The notes below the pieces were generated by a model. It searched no databases. It worked only from the letters and a program-made list of their open reading frames with translations, and was not told where the DNA came from. From contig CM074146.1 in NCBI GenBank assembly GCA_037178625.1, positions 1,054,001 to 1,118,000 of the forward strand: DNA of 64,000 bases, in the 5' to 3' direction. The DNA comes from Skeletonema tropicum (Eukaryota > Bacillariophyta > Thalassiosirophyceae > Thalassiosirales > Thalassiosiraceae). Made by a program: the position numbers and the translations under genes. Each line of letters begins with the position of its first letter. The first letter of the stretch is position 1. Of this stretch, positions 10,324 through 21,573 are shown in pieces.

Positions 10324-13300
10324 ATGGACATCACTACGCTCCCTTCCGCCGCCGAATTGTCGGAGCGGCGTCGTCTTCAAATCGCCCAAGAAATGTTGAA
10401 GGAACACGTGTCGCTCAAAAATGATCAATTGGCCGCTTTTTCGACGGATGACCTTGTGACAGAGCTTTTTGTTCGTTCAATAAATGAGGGAGAGGCGGGA
10501 CGTGCAGATGAATCATCTGATTATGCGGCGTCCGATCAGCAGCTGAAAGATGTAGCCGCCGCCGCCGCAAAGGAGGAAAAATTGACCAAGCTTAAGAGTA
10601 AGAAGAGCAATCGGTCAAGCGGTGGATTTATTTCAATGATTGTCGCATTTGGATCCATCACGACGTTGATTTTATCACTCTCATTAATTCATCAAAGTGG
10701 TGGATTGGGGGAGGGCGGAGCTCCTCCAGCCTTGCCGCCGTTTGGATCAAGATCTCTTCGTCATCGATCAAATAATGATAATGTTGAATCGCCCGAAATA
10801 ATTCAAAGTCCATTGCCAACGCCCGCGCCGATTGTTGCGCCGCCTCCGCCCCTCATCTTCTCACCGGCTGCTGCTAGCAATCGTCGTATGAAATTTGACA
10901 AATTAAGGTCAGCGACATGTTTTGACACGCCCAACTGGAAGGATGTGGATGGTATTGGGTGTGATTATTATGAAGAATATGACGAATGTGCCTTTGCTGA
11001 CATGTATGCAGGAGATATGGGGCCAGCAACTGAGAATTGCTGTGTCTGTGGAGGTGGCATTGTTTCTCTTCCTCCCACCAACTCTCCCTATCCATCAAAC
11101 TCCCCAACGAAGTCAGCTACACCTTCATCCTCTCCAACAATCACAAATTCTCCAACAATGTCATCTAGTCCGACGGAGTTCTGTTTGGACACACCAAATT
11201 GGAAGGATAAATGGGGTAGGGGGTGTGATTTGTATGAAGAAAATGTTGGCAAATGTGCCTCCGCTGACGATTATGCAGGAGATATGGGACCAGCAACTGT
11301 GCATTGCTGCCATTGCCAGGGAGGGTTTCGTACTGTAAGTCAGATATTCTTTGATTTGTTGTTAAATTGAATTCATTTTGTGACTAATTCAATTTTTGTC
11401 AATTTCCAATAAATTTTAGTGTGAGAATTACAGGTCGACGTGTAAAGACTACTTCGACATCGTGGGGATCAAGGATGGTGTCATGTCACCATTTTGCAAA
11501 GAAGCAGAGTCTTGTTCCTGTGGAGATCATGATGTCAAAATTGCCACTACTACTAATGGATGGGGGCGCAAATACACTGTTGGGTTGTACAATGAGTGCA
11601 AATGCGACTTTTGGTCACGTCTTTGCGAAGATTCAGAAGTGGGAGAAGCATGCGATTATGCAGCTGAATATTGCTGTGGAGATTACTTGTATACTTTGTC
11701 ATCTTTCTTGTATCGAAACAGTCCGACATGTTACTGTGATTTCTCCAACTATGCTCAGAATGAATTTGAACATGCGTTGAAGCCAAAGGCAATTAATATC
11801 AGCAAAGAGTTCACAAATTCTTGTCTTCAAATGGAGTATTGGGGTGCCTCTCCTGTTAATTGGGAGAGGGCAAGTGTGGAGGCCATGTACAACAAAACAG
11901 ATGGATGGAACTGGACAAAGAATGATGGTTGGATGAATGAGACAGTAGATCATTGCCAGTGGTATGGAATATCTTGCAACGATGACAGACGTATCACTCA
12001 TATTGACTTGAGGGACAACAACCTTGCAGGCCAGTTTCCTGTATACACACGTAACTATACCTACTATTGGGGCGATCCTGCCCTTTTAAGTGAGTGGAAA
12101 TACACCAAGTATGGTTTGGCAAATCTATACAAGCTCGAGACAATTGATCTGGCCGGCAACAAGCTCACCGGTACAATTGACTATCGCCCACTCTACAATC
12201 TTGCTTTACTTACACACTTTGACATCTCAGGAAACCAGCTCAGTGGAGGGATAGATGCACTCGTCGCACCATCAATAACACACTCCGACTTGAGCAACAA
12301 CAACTTCACGTCTATGCGTCGATTTGACAAGTACAGGAGATCCTATCAGACACTGCTTTTTTACGACGTTAGCAACAATACCATTCAAATCAATGCGACT
12401 GACCGTCTGAATAATATTCCGATAAACATCAAGCAATTATTTGCACAAGACAATCAAATCTACGGCAATTTTCCAGACTCAATGAATGACCTCTCGAAGC
12501 TACTTCAATTTGACATGTCATCCAACGCTCTCACTGGAAGTCTTCCAGTGTCACTGAACAATCTTCCTCAGCTGCGTTACTTCAACATGTCACACAACTC
12601 TCTCGCTGGAAGTCTTCCAGAGTCACTGGACAATCTTCCACAGCTACGACAATTCGACGTATCATCCAACGCTCTCTCCGGACAGCTGCCTGATTTCGCA
12701 GAATCCTTTGTGAGTCTCCAGGAGCTTGACTTGTCCAACCAAACAATTGGCTTTACGGGATCAATTCCAGAAGATCTAGCACGATTCCAATCTCTCAAGG
12801 TATTGAAGCTAGATGGTAACAAGCTCAAAGGCACTATCCCACCCTCCATTGGAAATATAGCAGTGCTGGAAATATTCAATGTGTCCAACAACCTTCTAAG
12901 CAGCACAATTCCTGCTGAGCTTGGACTACTCGACGGTGAGTATAGTGTTTATTACATCTTGTAGCTTTGCGATGAATAAGTTGTGCTAATACTTCTCTTA
13001 TTACCTTTGCTGTCATATATTCGCAGGTGTCTTGAAACGCCTCGATCTGTTAAATAACAACCTGAGTGGAAGGATACCATCTGAGATTGGTCAGCTTCAG
13101 GGTGCTTCAATCCTCTTGGAAGGTAATCTCTTCTCCAATTCGTCTGAAGCTGCCCCACTCAGCCTTTGCTTGTTGCGTAGTGTTGAAGTGTTCGATCTAG
13201 CAAATGACACCACATTGTGCCCAATCGAACGGAATGCCTTGAGTGATTTTTATGATTCGGCCAAGGGTGGAGAGTGGACGGATAGCACCAATTGGTTGGA

Positions 13301-15199
13301 TGAGTATACGAGCTGCTGTGAGTGGAAGGGAGTTGCGTGTGAAAATGATCGTGTGACAAAGCTGAATCTGAGGAACAATGGCTTGTCGGGTAGATTGAGT
13401 GAGAACATTGGCAATCTGACTGCACTCGAAGTGTTGGACTTGAGTGACAATGACATCAAGGTGATGATATTGATGTGTGGTTGTAATATATTATTGACTT
13501 TCTAAACAGTGCCAACTCTTCTCAAACACATCGTTCGTTTTGCACTCAACTGACAGGGATCGATTCCAACAAATATTAGTCTACTTTCTAACCTCAATTA
13601 TCTGCGTCTCAGTTACAATGCTTTCACCGGAACGGCTCCGGAAGGGTTGGGACAGTTGAAAAAGCTTGAACTGCTTCAACTCCAAAGCAACAGGATCACT
13701 AATATTTCTACAATACCAAGATTGAACGAGGCTAAATACAAAAACTCAACTTTCGTCGCAGACTGCGGCGTGCCATCTGCCTTTGTAAAGGCCTTTGAAT
13801 GCGCAAATTGTACAATGTGCTGTGAGTACTTATATTGATGTTGCTCGATTCGCATCATCTGCCCCAACCTCTCATCAAATTTCATTGGTACCACCACCAG
13901 GTAATGCAAATGACGACTGCTATCCCCACGAAGAAACATTTGTCAAAGCTAAAATGGGCCTGGAGAGCTATTGGACATATGCTCTTGTGCTCTTTGCTGC
14001 CTTTGTTGTATTTAGCTGTATGGTCTTCCTCTGTTGCTATCTCTTCAGTCTTGTTGTTGTTGTCGATGAAGTGGGAAGGAAGCCTGACGAAGATGACTCA
14101 TTCGCTTTGGCTTTGGGTAGAATTGGGAAAGATTCAGTATATTCTTACATTGTTACAGACAAGCCTCTTGGTTGGGTGGGAGCTTTTGTCACTCTTGGCA
14201 TACAGATTTTCATACTCGTCTTCTTCGTCAATGCGTCGGAAGCCAACTTGCAAGATGACAAGATCGACATAGAATTCACCTGGAAATGCCCTCGTGACTC
14301 AGAAGAGTGCAGAGACACAGCCGATTTGACTAAGGCTGGTTGGTTTATTTTCGTTGTCTTAATGATTGCCTTTCTTGCAAAAGACATTATAAACGGATTC
14401 AAGTTGATATACTATTCATCCAAAGTTGAGCGCTCTTCCTGCTGGAGCTGGACAAGGTTTCGATATTTTGTTGGAGGGACGAGCTTGTGTTCGATTACAC
14501 TGTTCGCCTTGTATGTAAGTCGTTGTTGCAATGCTTTTATCTATCCCTTACCGCGATGCAACTAATATGACATATGTTTGCTTGTCTATATTTTTTCTCG
14601 ATCAGGTTAGTACAGTTTACAACAGTGTTATAGCTACAAGCAATACGGCAATGATTGTTAATTCAGTAGTTGTCCTGTTTGTAATGGAAATTGACGAACG
14701 CATCTTCGCTGCTTTGGACGCAATCAGCAAGAAATTTACAAAACATGCATCTGAATCGGAGGAAGTAACCAAAGTGAAAGAGGAACTTGAACAACAGAAG
14801 GCGCAGATTGCTTCTCATGAGGAGGATATCGATAATCAACAGACGCAGATTGAGTCTCAACAGGTGGAGCTTGGTATTCTACGCTCTCAGCAGGAGGAGC
14901 TCATGCTTCAGAGGGATCAGGCAGTGGCAAGACAAAACGACGAGATTGCCACGCTCCGCGGGATAGTGCAACAAATGCAAGATTCTCTTGTGCAATCTAT
15001 CCCTCATAGTCCTCCCAACGAAATCGTGACTACCCATGCAGCTGAAATGGAAGATACGAGTACTACTGCAAGTTCGGAGAGGGAGACGGAGAGGGATGCA
15101 GCAAGGGCAAGGGACTTTTCAGGTTCAGAATGGAGTGAAAGTCATAATATGAGACTGACTGCGCTTCAGATGATCCGTTCATCGGGAAGAGGAGATTAG
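10324..15199 (+). CDS. Receptor-like protein: Cys modules, leucine-rich repeats, multi-pass membrane module, coiled coil (6 exons)
   Basis: Spliced model: 10324-11334, 11420-12935, 13027-13460, 13557-13821, 13901-14514, 14606-15199. All introns are GT-AG (79-96 bp) and phases match, giving 1477 residues. Residues 1-100 are hydrophilic and 101-122 form a membrane segment. A Pro/Ser-rich stretch follows, then two near-identical Cys modules (about 199-245 and 287-334, each beginning C-x-DTPNWKD and ending CC-x-C) joined by an SPT-rich linker. A plant-type LRR cap near 493 (WYGISC) precedes many LRRs with LxxLxLxxNxLxGxIP. A second cap (WKGVAC) lies in exon 3. After Cys-rich closure there are about five hydrophobic helices (near 1099-1130, 1165-1187, 1221-1240, 1265-1283, 1292-1312), then a Gln/Glu-rich coiled coil (~1330-1410). 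It probably senses an extracellular ligand and signals through the membrane and coiled-coil part. No kinase domain is present. A broken paralogue lies at 43.3-48.9 kb. Confidence 0.85.
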
Positions 15200-17600
15200 A
15201 ATACCCTGCAATGCAGAATGGCTTCGAGGAGGCACAGGGAGAAGAAGAGGTAGCTGCAGATGCCACGGTGGATTCGCCTTAGCATTTTAGATCGCTAATT
15301 ATCACTAACCCTGAAACAAAAATCTGATGAGAAGCACCATGTCGATCGTAGCTTCCGTCAACTTGTTACTTCTATGTAGTACTACTATCTATGCCATTAT
15401 GCCTGTTACGCTATGGCGAAAATGATATTTGGAGCGTGACACAGGAAATGATATTTCGTGTATTTACGGATTCTTACAGTTATGGTATGTTAGGGGTAAC
15501 ATACGGTCTATGTAGATAGAGATTGCGTTAGGAGCGATTCCATCGTTCTTCTCACAATAAAGGAAACAAAAATAAACATAAAGACGTCGTTTGTCGACAA
15601 CGTGCTGTCTTCTCCGTAGAAGAACACAACCTGCTATTACTACGCAACTCTCTTGTCCTGTATCATCTACAGTGATTAAGAGATTAACAGGTATCGTTTG
15701 TTCTGTCTTTCAACCAATTTGGCTGATTTACTGAGCACCGGTACTTCATCGAGTAAGTAAAGAGAGCAACGCTGTTCCTTTCTACTCGTCTGTTATTGTC
15801 GTCGCCAACCCGGACGACCGGGAGTTTGGAAAAAGATCTACCCATCTAGTCAACTATATGAGTAGATAGAGCTTCACGAGTGAGCCATTAAACCGGCCAC
15901 AGACCTGTCGCGGACGTGAATCCACCCTAGAGGAACGATCCTCAACTGTAACTTATGAAATGGTGCGCGCGGCGATTTGTGACTGCATGTTGTGTATGGT
16001 GTGTAGTGCGGCGCGGGCCCTCGGGGCCTGTTTTTTTTTTGTGCAATGTACCCGTCTATAAATTTTTTTTTTTTTTAGTTCTATAAATAAGTGATTAGTT
16101 TAGGATGGTATTCAGGAGCTGTTTACTGGGCAAGCTGGATCTGAACTTGCCCATTTTAGGTAATAAGAGGAGTGCAGTCTAGGTATCTCTAGTTCAGTAA
16201 TTTGCTCTGCAATGCTTGTTGTTGTAACATAAATGTGTCGTCATGATGACAAAATTATTCTGTGGATTTCGTGTTGGATTTTTTTTTGCAATGTATCCGT
16301 CTATAAAGTTGCTCTGCAATGCTTGTTTAATAACATTCTTATAACAGAAACGTTTTATAGTACATACTCACTTACTTACTTAGAGCCGTTCCAAGCAAAA
16401 TTGCATCGTAGATGCATAAGATTTTGATAGCAGCTAACAAAAAAGTGCAGCGCGCTTTCCGAGCACAACTGCATGCATGCATGTTTTTTCGTTCGACAGT
16501 CAGTATCTAACATCATAGCCGCTACTCTCATAGCCACCACGTTGCACAAACCCTACCAATAGTAATATCCAGTGAACTATATCGCAGACAACACCCTTTG
16601 CAACTATTCAGCCGCAGGGTTTTATTATTACAACTGTCTACACCGCATAAATAAATGACTAATACATGCTACATAAATGTCATTTCTGTCTATGATGTTG
16701 CTATTTTTATCCAGCCTATTGCAATATTATGGACAATAAATAGCCGACACTTCTTATATATAATAATGTTGATGAGTTGCGGTCTTTAGAGCCGCTCGAT
16801 CCGCCGTCTACAGGCTTATTGTTGTGTTAGAGTGTCAAATTATTTATGCAATTTTGTGCACATCTTGTGTCCTTGGTATTTTGGAGGTGTGGGGGGGCTT
16901 TAATGGTCATTCCGAGCAACCAGAATCTCACTTCATATTATCATCGGCGATGGGTAGCGGAGGGGTAGTGCCTATAGATGTTTATCATCTTCGATGGGTG
17001 CAGGGAAGGTGGTTGTTTTCATTTCAAATCTCAATGAAGTGGATTGCAATGATATTATCTCCACCCCTACAGCAGCCGAAACGCCACACTGCTGCGAAAA
17101 AATCGCCATAATGTCGTTTAAGGGATGGGCCATCGATACCTTATGAAATATACTCATGGACTGAGATAGGCGGCCATACTAGGGGTGCCATTGTAGGCCA
17201 TTGTGGTGGCATCTTTTTCTCTTTTTCTGCACGATCGCGATCATCGATCATGCAAAAACCGAGTTGGCTTTTTGACGAAATAATTTACCGATCGCGTTTG
17301 ACAGTACTTTATACCGATCGCGTTTTACATATTCTCAAATATATGACGTCACTTGTTCCTCTCCTAACTTCAACGTGTCAGCTTCTCTGCTGGCAGGAAG
17401 AACATGTCGCCATCCGTGACTTTTCCGCGCAGCCACTCATCGACTATCATGCTACGGAACACCACATGCAATTAGAAGAGTGCATAAATAATAATGAGTG
17501 GCTTGCGTATGACATTCCTCGCACGCAAATCAATATCTTAAATATGTGACCATTACGGACCGGCATAACCAAACCACGAACAAAATTGACCGTATAAAAT
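15200..17600. other. Intergenic region with poly-T tracts and short repeats
   Basis: No supported gene. It contains the presumed 3' UTR of the LRR gene (possible AATAAA-like signals near 15556-15576) and poly-T tracts at 16030-16075. A fragment of about 22 bases containing GCAATGTA and CCGTCTATAAA occurs at 16040-16061 and again at 16288-16309. A second fragment, TTGCTCTGCAATGCTTGTT, occurs at 16201 and 16310. These look like remnants of small local duplications. The frame 16824-17111 has no recognisable features. Confidence 0.45.
17286..17325. promoter_or_regulatory. Direct repeat of a GATCGCG-containing 14-mer upstream of a gene
   Basis: TACCGATCGCGTTT occurs exactly at 17286-17299 and 17312-17325, 26 bp apart start to start. 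A related palindromic block (CGATCGCGATC) lies at 17233-17243. All are about 275-370 bp upstream of the ATG at 17601, where a TATAAAA also lies at 17593-17599. They may be factor-binding sites. This rests on position and repetition only. Confidence 0.35.
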
Positions 17601-19269
17601 ATGCACACTTCAAGAGAGAAAGCGCAGCAACAGCAACCATCCTCTTCCGACGTGAACAGCAAGAGCGCTCGGAAGGGTGTTAGATGCTCATTTCTGTCTA
17701 TTCGTCAAATAATTTACAAAGTCCAATGGCCGAAAGTGCGTGTAGGCGATCATATCTTCCGCGAAATAGTAGAATTACAATCATCGCGCAATCCATGCTT
17801 CGAACACTCTACTGATCCACATACTCTTCTGAGGCTTGTTCTTTCCTCTTGCAATATGCGTGAACTAAAACATGTATTGTCTGAGCTAGGATGCGTAATG
17901 GATCTATATCGCACCAGACAGGAACAATTATCTATCGCTTACAATGTCATTTCCAATCGCAACGTTACCTGTAACGGTTCAAGCTCGGCTCAGTTCTACA
18001 AATCGGATGCAGAAAGCAAAGCTGGAATAATGAATTATGGCCGTTGTGTAAATAACAGTCATAACTTGCAGTCGTTGGCTGCTCCAGAGTGTTCCAGCGT
18101 ATTGTCTAATGGGTAAGTCCGAAAGTGTATTGTTAAGATGAGCTGAAATTGGAAGAAGCGTCTTATGTGATTCAGAATTTCATGTATAAGCGAAACGCTT
18201 AACACTGCGTAAAACATTACGTAGAGTGATCGTACGAACATAGGAAGGATCGCTCATTCATCTACATTTAAGTCGCTTTTTGCTGTGTGGTATTAACCTT
18301 CCATAGAGTTCATGCCAAAAATAAAATTGTGATGTATGCAAATTTATTTTAAACTTGAACTGGTATTGTTTCTCCCATATGAATGTCGTCATGTCAAAAA
18401 CTAATCACTTATCCTTACTTATCCCTATTTTCATTTACTTCAGCAATGGCGGTGTGACAGCGGGCAACAAAAAAGATGTTGTCGACAACAACAAGAACGA
18501 GCATGATATACCTCTTCTGCAGACAAAGCAAGGCGATTGCATCTCTCCCGCTCATGTTAGATGCACTAACTTTGAGCAGGCAGAAGCATTTGATGCATCA
18601 TGCAAATCATGGAGATCATGCGATAATAATAATGATTATGACGTTGTCGAGCAGGCGAGTTCTTTGTTAAAGTTAAAGCAATCATCAAAAAATTATGACA
18701 TCGAACAGCAGTGCCCTAAAGAGAGCAATGGTAGTGCCGCAACTCCAGTGAATACTCATCATCCGTCTGAAACGGACATACCAGCGTCTACTCCTTCTGA
18801 TGAGGAGTCAGCAGTTGACCCAACTAATCTTCCGGCGTTGCTGTATCATGCTGGGGAACAACCTGCTACTGTTCGCGCATATCGCCGCTGCTCAGAAGAT
18901 CGCAGTCTTGTGGGCCGCCAAACCATTCGCGATCATTTATATGATTCTCCGTCTACCAGTAGACTTCCGCGCAGCTGTCTCGACCGCCTGTTTCATGAGT
19001 CTTCTGGTTCTACCGTGAAGGATTATCCGTGTCGTAATGCTACTTCGGTTGCTAGACTGTCAGGAGAACGTGATAATGATGGCACCAATATGGGTGTTGG
19101 TAATGTTGATAACGCCCCCTTGGAAGCAGACGATGCTGGTGTATTTCGTAGCAATAATGGCAATGCAGCTCGGCCAGTTGGAGTTGGAGAAATTCCACAG
19201 AACACAAAAGCGTCTGGAACTATTGGATCTATGTTGGGAGAGCTGTCGGAAAAGGGAATCCAACGGTGA
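17601..19269 (+). CDS. Hypothetical two-exon protein, C-terminus probably rewritten by a helicase fragment
   Basis: Model: exon 1 17601-18112, GTAAGT donor, acceptor TTCAG, exon 2 18444-19269. The phase-2 junction keeps the frame open, giving 445 residues. No domain is recognised. The N-terminus is Gln/Ser-rich. Residues ~35-110 (exon 1) look folded (RQIIYKVQWPKVRVGDHIF, then a Leu-rich stretch). Exon 2 is polar, rich in Asn/Asp/Ser and probably disordered. Sequence homologous to the helicase duplication begins at 19256, four codons before the stop, so the original 3' end is missing. A GTGAGT donor at 19266 could splice into the helicase exon at 19374, but the phase is wrong for the helicase frame. 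TATAAAA directly before the ATG leaves the start uncertain. Confidence 0.55.
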
Positions 19270-20102
19270 GTGAATGTAGAAATGTATTCTTGAATTCGAA
19301 ATATAGCATGGCACTGATCAATCATCCCTCTTTACACAAATTTGTAATCACTCCACTCCACCACTCCACTCAGCACGTGCCAATACCACCCTACACTCAC
19401 ATCTGCAACAAAGGATGCTGTACTGCCACGTTCATGCCCCTGCAAATTGCATTCGCAATCACAATACACCGCTGCCAGGGCATGGAGGCCGGGTTCGGCA
19501 AGGACGATCGATGGAATCGCATGGTGATAGATCCGTCAGATGAGCTCTGGGAGAGAAGCCAGTGCCTTGGGACAGGATACGTTGCTACCAGCAGGGGCAA
19601 AACACTTGGTTCCAAAAATGTTATGCACCCGACGGATAGTGCGATTTATTGGACAGGGCCGAGCGTGTCTGTAGAACGGTTACACAATTGCAAGACGAAC
19701 CAAGATGGCCAACTCTGCAAACTCTTCAAGAAGCGGGACAAATGGGTCAAGTACCTTGACGGCAAGGCAGAAGAAACCAAGACAAGATACAACAAGAGAA
19801 AGCTCGACAAAATGACGAAAACGACTTACCAAAAGGCAGTGAGTGGTACTTTAATAAAGAATAGAGAGGACCTGACAAACCGCATCACCGAAATCATAAC
19901 CAACCCAAACAAAAAATGGAAAGAAGCGAAGAAAGAATACCAATTGCCACGCGATTATTTTGCCTAGTGGACGATACAATGCAATATTCACAACTTGCAT
20001 GGAAAATAAATTTGTCTTCAAGACAAATTTATTTTCAATCGAGCATTATGACAAATTAACGACAATCAATAAAGGATACAACAAAGGGAGAATATTTCTC
20101 GT
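19256..20102 (+). pseudogene. PIF1-like helicase 3' end, copy A of a direct duplication
   Basis: This 847-bp segment is repeated at 20438-21285 with only a handful of differences by eye. Its frame to 19967 contains the end of a PIF1-type superfamily 1 helicase: AFAITIHRCQGMEAG (motif V region, giving access to DNA) and GYVATSRGKTLG (motif VI-like), followed by a basic Lys-rich tail. The GTGAGT...CTCAG intron (19266-19373) is kept. Copy A lacks everything upstream of that intron and abuts the preceding hypothetical gene, so it has no start of its own and is a fragment. Confidence 0.75.
20002..20036. repeat. Near-perfect 17-bp-arm palindrome after helicase copy A
   Basis: The left arm GAAAATAAATTTGTCTT and its exact reverse complement are separated by a single C at 20019. 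It lies about 35 bp after the helicase stop codon, so it may fold in the transcript's 3' end or mark a transposon terminus. Confidence 0.85.
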
Positions 20103-21149
20103 CAGAAACGGCTGTCAGTACCGGTAGCACGGCTCAGATGCCAATTCAAGAGCAACATGGTTGGCAATCCCACTGTGTACCAGTTGCATTTCTTCGGCAA
20201 AAAGATGTTGTACACTTTAGACGTTTCCGTTGGTGTGCACGTGTGCCTGGAGACAGCGAACATTGATCCGAACTCTGGCCTGTACGTTGGAGCGATTGGG
20301 AAGGTGATTGACATCGTTTATGACGAGCAGCACTCCGTAGGACCAAACACAAATGGTGTTGAATCCCTCCCAAAGTATATAGTCGTTGATTTCCCATACT
20401 TCAAACCGCGGCAAGGCATTGAACCCTGGGACAAAAAGAATCCAACGGTGAGTGAATGTAGAAATGTATTCTTGAATTCGAAATATAGCATGGCACTGAT
20501 CAATCATCCCTCTTTACACAAATTTGCAATCACTCCACTCCACCACTCCACTCAGCACGTGCCAATACCACCCTACACTCACATCTGCAACAAGGGATGC
20601 TGTACTGCCACGTTCATGCCCCTGCAAATTGCATTCGCAATCACAATACACCGCTGCCAGGGCATGGAGGCCGGGTTCGGCAAGGACGATCGATGGAATC
20701 GCATGGTGATAGATCCGTCAGATGAGCTCTGGGAGAGAAGCCAGTGCCTTGGGACAGGATACGTTGCTACCAGCAGGGGCAAAACACTTGGTTCCAAAAA
20801 TGTTATGCACCCGACGGATAGTGCCATTTATTGGACAGGGCCGAGCGTGTCTGTAGAACGGTTACACAATTGCAAGACGAACCAAGATGGCCAACTCTGC
20901 AAACTCTTCAAGAAGCGGGACAAATGGGTCAAGTACCTTGACGGCAAGGCAGAAGAAACCAAGACAAGATACAACAAGAGAAAGCTCGACAAAATGACGA
21001 AAACGACTTACCAAAAGGCAGTGAGTGGTACTTTAATAAAGAATAGAGAGGACCTGACGAACCGCATCACCGAAATCATAACCAGCCCAAACAAAAAATG
21101 GAAAGAAACGAAGAAAGAATACCAATTGCCACGCAATTATTTTGCCTAG
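20102..21149 (+). pseudogene. PIF1-like helicase C-terminal half, copy B (longer, with intron)
   Basis: An open frame reaches 21149 from an ATG at 20157. Residues 1-97 form the region before motif V (VHVCLETANIDPNSGLYVGAIG, ending in VVDFPYF). Then comes a probable intron at 20448-20555 (GTGAGT to CTCAG). It is 108 bp with no stop, so retention keeps the frame. After it come HRCQGMEAG, GYVATSRGKTLG and a basic tail. The Walker A and B motifs are missing, so it cannot be a complete helicase. The source is probably a cellular or Helitron PIF1-like gene. The 3' 848 bp are duplicated to the left as copy A. Confidence 0.75.
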
Positions 21150-21183
21150 TGGACGATACAATGCGATATTCACAACTTGCATG

Positions 21184-21218
21184 GAAAATAAATTTGTCTT
21201 CAAGACAAATTTATTATC
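21184..21218. repeat. Palindrome after helicase copy B
   Basis: Same 17-bp-arm hairpin as at 20002-20036 with one arm mismatch. It is centred on C21201, so it was duplicated along with the helicase segment. Confidence 0.8.
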
Positions 21219-21573
21219 AATCGCGGCAACATGACAAATTAACGACAATCAATAAAGGATACAACAAAGGGAGAATATTTCTCGTGATGAAGAAACATGT
21301 CACCTATAATGACAATGTACCTGTATTTCTTTCTGCAAATGATGGTATCCTCGACAGATATAGCCAATCAATTTCTGTAAAAAGCGCGTTTAAGCCAGGT
21401 ACTTCTTGCTTTCTACGTAGGAACAAGTACAAATCCTACAGCGGTATGGTCTACAGAGCCTCTACGTGTCCACCAGGTAAACTTTCTCACTAAACAGCTA
21501 CTATACTGATTCCTACCAAGATCCCTGTAGAAAAAAGTTTGGAAAAAAATGGAGAATTTGTGACCATAAGGGG

